This document shows, in pieces, positions 41,390-49,300 of a stretch of DNA of 64,000 bases. Source of the stretch: Flavobacterium anhuiense (GTDB taxonomy: Bacteria; Bacteroidota; Bacteroidia; Flavobacteriales; Flavobacteriaceae); NCBI RefSeq assembly GCF_900101855.1, contig NZ_FMVC01000006.1, positions 295,296 through 359,295 on the forward strand, given 5' to 3'. The position numbers and the translations under genes are program-made. The number at the start of each line of letters is the position of its first letter. Position 1 is the stretch's first letter. The notes beneath the pieces were generated by a model. The model was not told the origin of the DNA. It searched no databases and was given only the letters and a program-made list of their open reading frames with translations.

Positions 41390-43117
41390 TTAATTCAACT
41401 GCATATCTGCTATAATGTTTTGAATCTTTTGATCTAAGAAACTTTCTGCTTCATCAAAATCAGAAACCGATTCGATTTCGGCATTCACACTAATGTAGAA
41501 TTTAATTTTAGGTTCAGTTCCGCTTGGTCTTGCGCAAATTTTAGAACCGTCTTCAGTATAATAAATCAATACATTCGATTTTGGAATATCCATTGTTGAT
41601 TCTGAACCGTCTAATAAATTTAAAGCGATAGACGATTGATAATCTTCAACCATAATAACTCTTTGTCCGTTAATTTCTTTCAAAGGATTTTCGCGTAAAT
41701 CAATCATCATTTGGTTGATTTCCTGTAAGCCTTCCATTCCTTTTTTGGTTAAAGAAACTAAGAATTCTTTATAGAAACCATTTTCAACATAAAGCTGTAA
41801 AAGTTCTTTATAAACAGAGCTTCCCGCAGCTTTTGCCTGAGCGGCAACTTCGCATATCAATAAAGTAGCGGCAACTGCATCTTTATCTCTAACAGCATCG
41901 CCAACCATAAATCCGAAACTTTCTTCACCACCTCCGATAAATTCAAGTTCAGGAAAATCTTTGATCATTTTTGCGATCCATTTAAATCCAGTCAAGCCAA
42001 CTTTACACTCAACGCCATAACTTGTTGCCAATTCCATCATCATTGGAGTTGAAACGATTGTTGAGCCAACGAATTGTTTTCCGTTAAGTTTACCTGCTTT
42101 TTTCCATTGTTTCAATAAGAAAGAAGTCATCAAAACCATCGTTTGGTTTCCGTTTAATAAAATCATTTTGCCGTCATTGTTACGAACAGCAACTCCTAAA
42201 CGGTCGCAGTCAGGATCTGTTCCCACTACAATGTCAGAATTTGTTTTATCTGCTAGAGCCAAAGCCATAGTTAAAGCTTCTGGTTCTTCTGGGTTTGGAG
42301 ATTTTACCGTTGGGAAATCTCCATCTGGAATAGCTTGTTCCGGAACGATATGAACATTCTTATATCCAGCTTGCGATAAAACGTCTGGAATTGATTTTAT
42401 AGAAGTTCCGTGCAATGAAGTAAACACAATATGAAGATTGTCTTTGGCTTCAGCCGGAGTATTAAAACTTGCGTTTTCGATAGATGATTTTATAAATGCT
42501 TTGTCTATTTCGGTATCAATGTACTGAATCAAACTTTCGTTTGCGTTAAATTTGATTTTGTCATAACCTAAGCTTTCAATCACATTTACAATTTCTTTGT
42601 CCTGAGGAGGAACAATTTGCCCTCCATCTTGCCAATATACTTTATATCCGTTGTACTCCGGTGGATTGTGAGAAGCTGTTAAAACAATTCCGCATTGGCA
42701 TTTTAAATATTTAAGAGCAAAAGATAATTCTGGAGTTGGTCTCAAATCAGAAAACAAATAAACCTGAATTCCGTTTGCCGAGAAAACATCAGCTACCACT
42801 TTTGCCAACGTATTGCTGTTATGACGGCAATCGTAAGCAATAACTACTTTTAAAGGTTCGTTTGGAAAAACTTTATGCAGATAATCAGATAATCCCTGAG
42901 TATTTTTTCCAAGTGTATATTTGTTGATTCTGTTATTTCCAATACCCATTACACCGCGCATTCCTCCAGTTCCAAACTCTAGGTTTTTGTAAAAACTCTC
43001 TTCAAGTTCTTTTGGAGAAGTAGTCATTAATTCCTTAACCGCAGCTTGCGTTTCCTGATCAAATGTTGGCGTCAGCCATTCGTTTACAGCATTTAATATA
43101 TTTGGTGCTATATTCAT
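41390..43117 (-). CDS. Phosphoglucomutase/phosphomannomutase family enzyme
   Basis: A 575-residue alpha-D-phosphohexomutase. The four-domain signature is complete: catalytic Ser loop LTASHNPPEYNGYKVYW (about 142-158), metal loop GTDPDCDRLGVAV (about 300-312), sugar loop GGGEESFGFM and phosphate loop RPSGTEPKIKFY near the C terminus. The length fits PgcA/Pgm2-type enzymes that interconvert glucose or mannose 1- and 6-phosphates. It is the last gene of a possible GT2-DUF4199 group but has its own terminator. Confidence 0.93.
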   Translation of the reverse strand: MNIAPNILNAVNEWLTPTFDQETQAAVKELMTTSPKELEESFYKNLEFGTGGMRGVMGIGNNRINKYTLGKNTQGLSDYLHKVFPNEPLKVVIAYDCRHNSNTLAKVVADVFSANGIQVYLFSDLRPTPELSFALKYLKCQCGIVLTASHNPPEYNGYKVYWQDGGQIVPPQDKEIVNVIESLGYDKIKFNANESLIQYIDTEIDKAFIKSSIENASFNTPAEAKDNLHIVFTSLHGTSIKSIPDVLSQAGYKNVHIVPEQAIPDGDFPTVKSPNPEEPEALTMALALADKTNSDIVVGTDPDCDRLGVAVRNNDGKMILLNGNQTMVLMTSFLLKQWKKAGKLNGKQFVGSTIVSTPMMMELATSYGVECKVGLTGFKWIAKMIKDFPELEFIGGGEESFGFMVGDAVRDKDAVAATLLICEVAAQAKAAGSSVYKELLQLYVENGFYKEFLVSLTKKGMEGLQEINQMMIDLRENPLKEINGQRVIMVEDYQSSIALNLLDGSESTMDIPKSNVLIYYTEDGSKICARPSGTEPKIKFYISVNAEIESVSDFDEAESFLDQKIQNIIADMQLN

Positions 43118-43241
43118 TATATGATTTCGTTTTTATGTTTGTTTAAAAATAGTTTGTTATTGAGAGTTTAAGGTGCTTTATGAAATATTTTTATATCTTA
43201 ATTAAACATAGATTTAAAAATATAACTTATAAAGAACTTTT

Positions 43242-44198
43242 TTAAAAATTAACCTCTCGTGCTACTTTATATCTTGCCTCGTTATTTTTTGTTCTTAAAA
43301 TAATTTCGCCCAAGAATCCTGCTAAAAATAACTGAGTTCCCAAAATCATGGTAGTTAAAGCAATATAAAACCATGGATTGTTGGTAACTAAGCTATATTT
43401 CATTCCAGTATACATATGGTACAGTTTAGAAATTCCAATGTATCCAGCGGCTAAAAATCCGATAATAAACATTAAAGAGCCTATTGCGCCAAATAAATGC
43501 ATGGGTCTTTTTCCGAATCTTGATAAAAACCAAATGGTAATCAAATCTAGAAATCCGTTTATAAAACGTTCCATTCCAAATTTAGTTTCACCATACTTTC
43601 TGGCTTGGTGAATTACCACTTTTTCTCCAATTTTTCCGAATCCGGCATTTTTAGCCAAAACAGGAATGTAGCGGTGCATTTCGCCAGAAACTTCAATGTT
43701 TTTTACCACAACATTTTTATAAGCTTTCAATCCGCAATTAAAATCATTCAGATCAACGCCAGAAGTTTTTCTAGCGGCCCAGTTGAATAATTTTGACGGA
43801 AGATTTTTTGCCACAACAGAATCGTAACGTTTCTTTTTCCAACCTGAAACCAAATCGTATTTCTGAGCTGTAATCATTTCATACAATTCAGGAATTTCGT
43901 CTGGACTATCTTGCAAGTCGGCATCCATTGTAATAATAACATCGCCTTTTGCTTTTGCAAAACCAGCATGTAAAGCCTGAGATTTTCCGAAGTTTTTCAT
44001 GAAACGAATTCCTTTTACATTAGGATTTTCGTTAGAGAAACCTTCAATAATCTGCCAAGAATTATCTGTACTACCATCATCTACAAAAATGATTTCATAA
44101 GAGTAATTGTTAGACTGCATCACTTTAATGATCCAAGTGTAGAGTTCTTTAAGTGATTCCTCCTCGTTTAGAAGCGGTATAAGTATAGATAAATTCAT
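43242..44198 (-). CDS. Glycosyltransferase family 2 (polyprenyl-phosphate glycosyltransferase-like)
   Basis: A 318-residue enzyme. The GT-A domain is 1-220 with LSILIPLLNEEESLKEL, FVDDGSTDNSWQII and the DxD region TMDADLQDSPDEIPELYEMI. Two C-terminal membrane helices follow (about 232-258 and 270-300). This arrangement is that of DPM/GtrB-like enzymes that load a sugar onto undecaprenyl phosphate. It lies 8 bases after the DUF4199 gene, in one operon. The sugar is not assignable. Confidence 0.9.
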   Translation of the reverse strand: MNLSILIPLLNEEESLKELYTWIIKVMQSNNYSYEIIFVDDGSTDNSWQIIEGFSNENPNVKGIRFMKNFGKSQALHAGFAKAKGDVIITMDADLQDSPDEIPELYEMITAQKYDLVSGWKKKRYDSVVAKNLPSKLFNWAARKTSGVDLNDFNCGLKAYKNVVVKNIEVSGEMHRYIPVLAKNAGFGKIGEKVVIHQARKYGETKFGMERFINGFLDLITIWFLSRFGKRPMHLFGAIGSLMFIIGFLAAGYIGISKLYHMYTGMKYSLVTNNPWFYIALTTMILGTQLFLAGFLGEIILRTKNNEARYKVAREVNF

Positions 44199-44206
44199 TT
44201 ATATTT

Positions 44207-44737
44207 TTATTCTTGTGTAGATTTGCTTTTAAAAAATGCTGCGAAAATTAATCCGAAAATTGCGCTTATAACCATAGCAAAAACAGATCCTTTTAATAAT
44301 TCAAAAGTAGAATACGGATTGCTTTCTTTCATTTTAGCAACAGCTTCATTAATTGCTGAAGCTGGCGTGCCAAATTTCTGCATCATACCAATAGTGTATT
44401 TGATCATAATTTCGCTCAAAGTGTCTTTTGCACCTGGATCAATTACATTAAATAATACGATGTTGAAAGTTGTTGATATTAAAATACCAATTACTGCAGC
44501 TATAAAATAAGTAGTAAAAGCATCTTTAAAAGGAAAAACACCGTTTAAATCTTTCTTAGTTTTAGAAAGTAAAATGATACTAATTGTAAGGCTTATTACG
44601 ATTCCTAGTATTCCCATCCACCAAGCTGTAAACAGATTTAAATCAATAGCATAGATTGTAGCTGTAACCAAAGCAGATGCAATTCCGATCATTACACCAT
44701 ACGTAACTCCATTCTTTTTTATAACTTCATTAATCAT
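44207..44737 (-). CDS. DUF4199 family membrane protein
   Basis: A 176-residue protein with four membrane helices (IGIASALVTATIYAI, WWMGILGIVISLTISIILL, AFTTYFIAAVIGILISTTF, and GSVFAMVISAIFGLIFAAFF). The family is typical of Bacteroidota and often sits directly before a GT2 gene, as here. No function is established; partnership with the glycosyltransferase in polyprenyl-linked sugar handling is inference. A -7-like TATATTTG lies on the minus strand at 44771-44764, 27 bases upstream. Confidence 0.88.
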   Translation of the reverse strand: MINEVIKKNGVTYGVMIGIASALVTATIYAIDLNLFTAWWMGILGIVISLTISIILLSKTKKDLNGVFPFKDAFTTYFIAAVIGILISTTFNIVLFNVIDPGAKDTLSEIMIKYTIGMMQKFGTPASAINEAVAKMKESNPYSTFELLKGSVFAMVISAIFGLIFAAFFKSKSTQE

Positions 44738-44839
44738 ATTTCGATATGTTTAAAATTAATCCACAAATATAGTAATTCCCACTATAATCGGATATAAAAA
44801 AAGCTTTTCGAAATAAACTAAAAAAAAGTAAGCTAACTG

Positions 44840-44869
44840 TTTGTTTATTAAAAAAGAATTGTAAATTTG
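44840..44869 (+). promoter_or_regulatory. Promoter of rpmE2
   Basis: TTTG (44840-44843), an 18-base spacer and TAAATTTG (44862-44869) form a strong consensus match. The start near 44876 leaves a leader of about 110 bases. Confidence 0.8.
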
Positions 44870-44920
44870 CACACTCAAAAATAATTAAATTTTTAAACAA
44901 AAAAGAGTATTATTTGTTTA

Positions 44921-44960
44921 CACCTTTTTCTAACCATGAAAAAGCTTCAAAATAAAGGTG
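44921..44960 (+). promoter_or_regulatory. Alternative hairpins in the L31 mRNA leader
   Basis: CTTTTTC (44924-44930) can pair with GAAAAAG (44938-44944), or the overlapping CACCTTT (44921-44927) can pair with AAAGGTG (44954-44960). The two structures exclude each other, as in autoregulatory r-protein leaders. The ATG is 25 bases further on. Confidence 0.45.
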
Positions 44961-44985
44961 CTCCAAACAATAAATAAAAGAAAAG

Positions 44986-45240
44986 ATGAAAAAAGGAATT
45001 CACCCAGAAAATTACAGATTAGTTGCATTTAAAGACATGTCGAATGATGAGGTTTTTATCACTAAATCTACTGCAGATACAAAAGAAACAATTGAAGTTG
45101 ACGGAGTTGAGTATCCAGTTGTAAAAATGGAGATTTCTAGAACATCTCACCCTTTCTATACTGGTAAATCTAAACTTATCGATACTGCAGGACGTATTGA
45201 TAAATTCAAAACTAAATATGCTAAACACGCTAAAAAATAA
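44986..45240 (+). CDS. rpmE2: 50S ribosomal protein L31 type B
   Basis: An 84-residue ribosomal protein starting MKKGIHPENYRLVAFKDMSN. The C-terminal SRTSHPFYTGKSKLIDTAGR is the L31 signature. It lacks the paired Cys of zinc-binding type A L31, so it belongs to the zinc-independent type B. It is monocistronic, with a strong promoter, a long leader and a terminator. Confidence 0.96.
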   Translation: MKKGIHPENYRLVAFKDMSNDEVFITKSTADTKETIEVDGVEYPVVKMEISRTSHPFYTGKSKLIDTAGRIDKFKTKYAKHAKK

Positions 45241-45260
45241 TAGCTGTTTTAAATTATACA

Positions 45261-45290
45261 AAAGCCTTCCAATTCTGGGAGGCTTTTTTT
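45261..45290 (+). terminator. Terminator after rpmE2
   Basis: A GC-rich hairpin (AAGCCTTCC with GGGAGGCTT, one G-T pair) followed by a T run. Confidence 0.85.
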
Positions 45291-45348
45291 ATGCGTTAAA
45301 TATTACTTTTCGTTAAAATGGTTTTTTAGTAAACCGGTAAAATATTCG

Positions 45349-45356
45349 TAACTTTG
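45349..45356 (+). promoter_or_regulatory. -7 element of the GlmU-like gene
   Basis: TAACTTTG fits TAnnTTTG, 44 bases upstream of the ATG at 45401. There is no clear -33 element. Confidence 0.45.
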
Positions 45357-45400
45357 AAGCCAGGTAACCAAATCAAATTTTAACAAACACTCAATTATTT

Positions 45401-46576
45401 ATGAACTACATTCTTTTCGACGGTCCCGTTCGGAATGCTTTATTACCCTTTACTTTTACACGGCCGGTAGCTGATATTTTGGTAGGAATTATGACGATTC
45501 GCCAGAAATGGGAAAAATATCTTGGTTCGACAATCACTACGATAACCGAAGAATATTTGTCTGAAAAATTTCCAATGGTTGAAATGGAGGAAAATGTAAT
45601 GATCAACGCAGCGTATTTGCCAAATGATACTCTTGCGGAGATGGTTTCTAATTTGACAGAAAATCAGGCAATCTTTAAAGGTGAAGATGTAATTGCATTT
45701 TTTGCGAACGAAAATCAGGAAGAAGTCGATTTTGATTCTTACGAAATCATTCAGTACAATGAAGATTGTATCACCATTGAACATACTTGGGATATTTTTT
45801 CTAAAAATGACGCGGCGATTCGTCAGGATTTCAAATATTTGACAGAAGACCGCACGTCTCAGCCAATTCCTAAAAGTGTTAATGTAATTTCGCCAGAGAA
45901 TATTTTTATTGAAGAAGGAGCAAAACTAGAGTTTGTAACTTTAAATGCATCGACTGGTCCTATATATATAGGTAAGAATACCGAAATTATGGAAGGAACC
46001 GTAATTCGAGGACCATTCGCTTTATGCGAAAATGCAATGGTAAAAATGTCGGCTAAGGTTTATGGAGCAACAACTGTTGGGCCTGGAAGCCGAATAGGAG
46101 GCGAGGTTAAAAACTCGGTTCTTTTTGCTAATTCAAATAAAGGACATGAAGGATTTTTAGGAGATTCAGTTTTAGGAGAATGGTGCAATATCGGAGCAGA
46201 TTCTAATAACTCGAACCTAAAGAACAATTATGAAGAAGTGAAATTATGGAGCTATGAAACAGAAAGTTTTGCTAAAACAGGGCTTCAGTTTTGCGGTTTA
46301 ATGATGGGAGATCACAGTAAATGCGGAATCAACACGATGTTTAATACAGGAACTGTGGTTGGGGTAAGCGCTAATATTTTCGGAAGCGGATTTCCTCGCA
46401 ACTTTGTTCCGAGTTTTTCTTGGGGCGGTGCTGCCGGATTTACGACTTATGTAACTAAAAAAGCTTTTGAAACAGCAAGATTAGTGATGAGTAGAAGAAA
46501 TATAGAATTTGATGCAACTGAAGCTGCAATTATGGAACATATTTTCGAGGAAACTAAAAAATGGAGAAAAGACTGA
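45401..46576 (+). CDS. GlmU-like sugar nucleotidyltransferase with left-handed beta-helix
   Basis: A 391-residue protein. The N terminus MNYILFDGPVRNALLPFTFT and RPVADILVGIMTIRQKWEKY are characteristic of a Bacteroidota GlmU-family protein; the N-terminal domain lacks the full GxGxxG nucleotide loop of true GlmU. From about 165 a left-handed beta-helix follows (IYIGKNTEIMEGTVIRGPFA, GPGSRIGGEVKNSVLFANSN) with CGINTMFNTGTVVGVSANIF. Activity could be uridylyl/thymidylyl transfer or acetyl transfer, or it could be a degenerate homologue; the family annotation as a nucleotidyltransferase is tentative. Confidence 0.85.
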   Translation: MNYILFDGPVRNALLPFTFTRPVADILVGIMTIRQKWEKYLGSTITTITEEYLSEKFPMVEMEENVMINAAYLPNDTLAEMVSNLTENQAIFKGEDVIAFFANENQEEVDFDSYEIIQYNEDCITIEHTWDIFSKNDAAIRQDFKYLTEDRTSQPIPKSVNVISPENIFIEEGAKLEFVTLNASTGPIYIGKNTEIMEGTVIRGPFALCENAMVKMSAKVYGATTVGPGSRIGGEVKNSVLFANSNKGHEGFLGDSVLGEWCNIGADSNNSNLKNNYEEVKLWSYETESFAKTGLQFCGLMMGDHSKCGINTMFNTGTVVGVSANIFGSGFPRNFVPSFSWGGAAGFTTYVTKKAFETARLVMSRRNIEFDATEAAIMEHIFEETKKWRKD

Positions 46577-46580
46577 TTTT

Positions 46581-46710
46581 AATGAGATAATTATATAATT
46601 AGTCAATTAGATAATTTTTTGCAAACCCGACAGGTTTTAATAACCTGTCGGGTTTTGTTATTTTAGGGTTTTAGAGAATTTTCTAATTTTCTAATTGACA
46701 CATTTTCTAA
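46581..46710. repeat. 8-base periodic arrays flanking a hairpin
   Basis: Left array: octamers beginning at 46581, 46589, 46597, 46605 and 46613 (AATGAGAT, AATTATAT, AATTAGTC, AATTAGAT and AATTTTTT). Right array: TTTTCTAA at 46679, 46687 and 46703, with TTGACACA at 46695. The perfect hairpin at 46623-46655 lies between them, so the arrays read in inverted orientation around it. Confidence 0.88.
46623..46655. terminator. Bidirectional hairpin between convergent genes
   Basis: Perfect 14-base arms (46623-46636 with 46642-46655, core ACCCGACAGGTT) have a 5-base loop. There are only modest T runs, but the position between convergent genes suggests termination. Confidence 0.7.
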
Positions 46711-46716
46711 TTTTAC

Positions 46717-47160
46717 TTATTTGTCAATTTTAATAAAATCTCCTTTCATATTGAATTTTAATTCTAAACCGTTGGTAAGTTTTGTTTCATAACCAGAAGT
46801 CTCAATTTCTATTTTGGTTACATCTTCTTTAGGAAAATTAGCTTTTATATAAGAAGCAATTTTTTTCGGGATGATAGATTTTGGGACTTTGCCAATTTTG
46901 GCGTCCACTTCTTTCCAATTTCCTTTCTTGTCAAATTCAATTTCAATTTTATTGTCAAACTGAACTTTGTATTCTGTAGAAAGAATTTCTTTGTCTTCTA
47001 AGATATAGCTCGGTTTTTTAGATCCAAAATGTGTTTTTAAGAATGTTTGGGCATTTGCTGGTAAAGCTTCTTTTTTAATTACGGTTTTTTGTGCATTTGA
47101 AGAAAAACCAATCATCAGTCCTGCAATTACGTAAACAGCCAGTTTTAATTTCGTTCTCAT
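46717..47160 (-). CDS. PepSY-like domain protein (exported)
   Basis: A 147-residue protein with a signal peptide (ending GFSSNAQ). Two PepSY-like repeats of about 60 residues are visible: ALPANAQTFLKTHFGSKKPS with IEIEFDKKGNWKEVDAKIG, and IIPKKIASYIKANFPKEDVT with LELKFNMKGDFIKIDK. This fits the DUF2874/PepSY-like beta-lactamase-inhibitor-fold family common in Bacteroidota, periplasmic with no known partner. It lies between two octamer-array regions. Confidence 0.88.
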   Translation of the reverse strand: MRTKLKLAVYVIAGLMIGFSSNAQKTVIKKEALPANAQTFLKTHFGSKKPSYILEDKEILSTEYKVQFDNKIEIEFDKKGNWKEVDAKIGKVPKSIIPKKIASYIKANFPKEDVTKIEIETSGYETKLTNGLELKFNMKGDFIKIDK

Positions 47161-47277
47161 ATTTTGCTGATTTTTAAATTCTTATACAAGGTAAGATTTA
47201 AATTTTAAAAATAGAAACAAATCGATTTGGTTTGATTCTTTGCAATTTAGACTTTGTTTAATTCTTTAAATTTTTGC

Positions 47278-47366
47278 ATTATCAAATTGTCTCATTGGCA
47301 AATTATCTAATTATCACATTTTCAAAATTATCTAATTATCAAATTGGGACATTATCTAATTAAATC
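47278..47366. repeat. Longest 8-base periodic array (ATTATC family, 11 units)
   Basis: Eleven octamers in register with a single extra A at 47326. ATTATCTA occurs at 47302, 47327 and 47351, ATTATCAA at 47278 and 47335, and related units (ATTGTCTC, ATTGGCAA, ATTATCAC, ATTTTCAA, ATTGGGAC) lie between. The array ends at the -7 element of the ABC-F gene and contains its -33 TTG. Confidence 0.9.
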
Positions 47367-47374
47367 TATCTTTG
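47345..47374 (+). promoter_or_regulatory. Promoter of the ABC-F gene, embedded in an octamer array
   Basis: TTG (47345-47347), a 19-base spacer and TATCTTTG (47367-47374) match the consensus fully. The leader is about 58 bases. Confidence 0.75.
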
Positions 47375-47438
47375 CAGCACGAAAAAAATGGGTAGTCAAA
47401 TAAACGATTAACCGATTAAACAAAATTCACAAACACAA

Positions 47439-49073
47439 ATGATTACAGTTAACGATATTTCGGTTCAGTTTGGCGGAACTACACTTTTTAGCGATGTTTC
47501 TTTTGCTATTAATGAAAATGATAAAATTGCCCTTATGGGTAAAAATGGTGCGGGAAAATCGACACTTTTAAAGATAATTGCAGGTGTAAATAAACCTTCT
47601 ACAGGAAATATTTCTGCTCCAAAAGAAGCTGTAATTGCCTATTTGCCTCAGCATTTGCTTACTGAAGATGGTGCTACGGTTATGGAAGAAGCGTCAAAAG
47701 CTTTCAGTGAAGTTTTTAAAATGAAAGCTGAAATCGACGATATCAATGAGCAATTGACCGTTCGTACCGATTATGAAAGTGACGAATATATGAAATTGAT
47801 CGAAAGGGTTTCTGACTTAAGTGAGAAATTTTATGCTATCGAAGAAGTAAATTATGAAGCTGAAGTTGAAAAAGTATTATCAGGTCTTGGATTCGAACGT
47901 GAAGATTTTATACGTCAGACTTCTGAATTTTCTGGAGGATGGAGAATGCGTATTGAATTGGCTAAAATCCTTCTAAGAAAACCAGATTTGATTTTGCTGG
48001 ATGAGCCTACCAACCACATGGATATTGAGAGCATTCAATGGTTAGAAGACTTCTTGTTGACTCAAGCAAAAGCCGTTGTGGTAATTTCGCACGATAGAGC
48101 ATTCGTAGATAATATCACAAACAGAACTATCGAGGTTACAATGGGAAGAATTTACGATTACAAAGCAAAATATTCTCATTACTTAGAATTAAGAAAAGAT
48201 CGTAGAATTCACCAGCAGAAAGCATACGATGAGCAGCAAAAAATGATTGCTGAAAATCGTGCCTTTATTGAGCGTTTTAAAGGAACATTTTCTAAAACAG
48301 ATGCTGTTCAGTCTCGTGTGAAAATGCTTGAAAAATTAGAAATTGTTCAGGTTGACGAAGTAGATACTTCGGCATTGCGATTAAAATTCCCTCCAGCACC
48401 ACGTTCAGGACAATATCCAGTTATTGTAAAGGAAATGTCTAAATCGTATGGAGATCATGTTGTTTTTAAAGATGCCAATATTGTTATCGAACGCGGACAG
48501 AAAGTGGCTTTTGTTGGAAAAAATGGTGAAGGTAAATCGACAATGATTAAAGCGATCATGAAGGAAATCGGCGTTGATTCTGGAAGCGTTGAAATCGGAC
48601 ATAATGCGCAAATTGGATATTTTGCACAAAACCAAGCTTCTCTGTTGGATGAAAATGCAACTATTTTTGAAACCATAGATAATATTGCTGTTGGAGATAT
48701 TAGAACACAGATTAAAAATATTTTAGGAGCTTTCATGTTTCAAGGTGATGATATCACTAAGAAAGTTAAAGTGCTTTCTGGAGGAGAAAAAACGCGTTTG
48801 GCAATGATTAAATTATTGTTGGAGCCAGTAAACTTATTAATTCTGGATGAACCTTCAAACCACCTTGATATGAAAACCAAAGATATTATTAAAGATGCTT
48901 TGCGTGATTTTGACGGAACTTTGATCCTAGTTTCTCACGATCGTGATTTTCTTGACGGATTAGCAACTAAGGTTTTTGAATTCGGAAATAAACGAGTAAA
49001 AGAACATTTTGAAGATGTGGCAGGTTTCTTAGCGCATAAGAAAATGGACTCTATGAGAGAAATCGAGAAATAA
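47439..49073 (+). CDS. ABC-F family ATPase
   Basis: A 544-residue soluble protein with two ABC ATPase domains and no membrane segments. First domain: Walker A LMGKNGAGKSTLLKII (about 33-48), signature FSGGWRMRIELAKIL, Walker B LDEPTNHMD. The inter-domain linker (about 240-300) is charged and helical (YDEQQKMIAENRAFIERF). Second domain: GKNGEGKST (about 357), LSGGEKTRLAMIKLL, LDEPSNHLD. Such proteins act on the ribosome (EttA/YbiT/Uup type) rather than in transport. A housekeeping role is more likely than antibiotic resistance given its length and linker. Confidence 0.93.
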   Translation: MITVNDISVQFGGTTLFSDVSFAINENDKIALMGKNGAGKSTLLKIIAGVNKPSTGNISAPKEAVIAYLPQHLLTEDGATVMEEASKAFSEVFKMKAEIDDINEQLTVRTDYESDEYMKLIERVSDLSEKFYAIEEVNYEAEVEKVLSGLGFEREDFIRQTSEFSGGWRMRIELAKILLRKPDLILLDEPTNHMDIESIQWLEDFLLTQAKAVVVISHDRAFVDNITNRTIEVTMGRIYDYKAKYSHYLELRKDRRIHQQKAYDEQQKMIAENRAFIERFKGTFSKTDAVQSRVKMLEKLEIVQVDEVDTSALRLKFPPAPRSGQYPVIVKEMSKSYGDHVVFKDANIVIERGQKVAFVGKNGEGKSTMIKAIMKEIGVDSGSVEIGHNAQIGYFAQNQASLLDENATIFETIDNIAVGDIRTQIKNILGAFMFQGDDITKKVKVLSGGEKTRLAMIKLLLEPVNLLILDEPSNHLDMKTKDIIKDALRDFDGTLILVSHDRDFLDGLATKVFEFGNKRVKEHFEDVAGFLAHKKMDSMREIEK

Positions 49074-49093
49074 TATTTTTCATTATAATTTGA

Positions 49094-49128
49094 AAAGGGC
49101 ATAAGTTTTAATCTTATGCCCTTTTTTT
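49094..49128 (+). terminator. Terminator after ABC-F gene
   Basis: A 12-base perfect inverted repeat (49094-49105 with 49113-49124) followed by a T run. Confidence 0.88.
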
Positions 49129-49300
49129 GTTATTGTAACAATATTTTAATGCAATTTTTTTTACATAAAATATCTTTTTTTGTTATTTTAGTACTTCCAT
49201 TTTCCTGTTGACTATAAGCAGTTAACTTTTGAACTCAAGAATAAAGAGCTGATTTTTAAATCGCTATACAAGCATTAATGTTTCAATTTATTTTAAGCCT

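Noticed and set aside
47278..47366. CRISPR array
   Set aside because: Units are 8 bases without longer identical repeats or unique spacers, and no cas genes are present.
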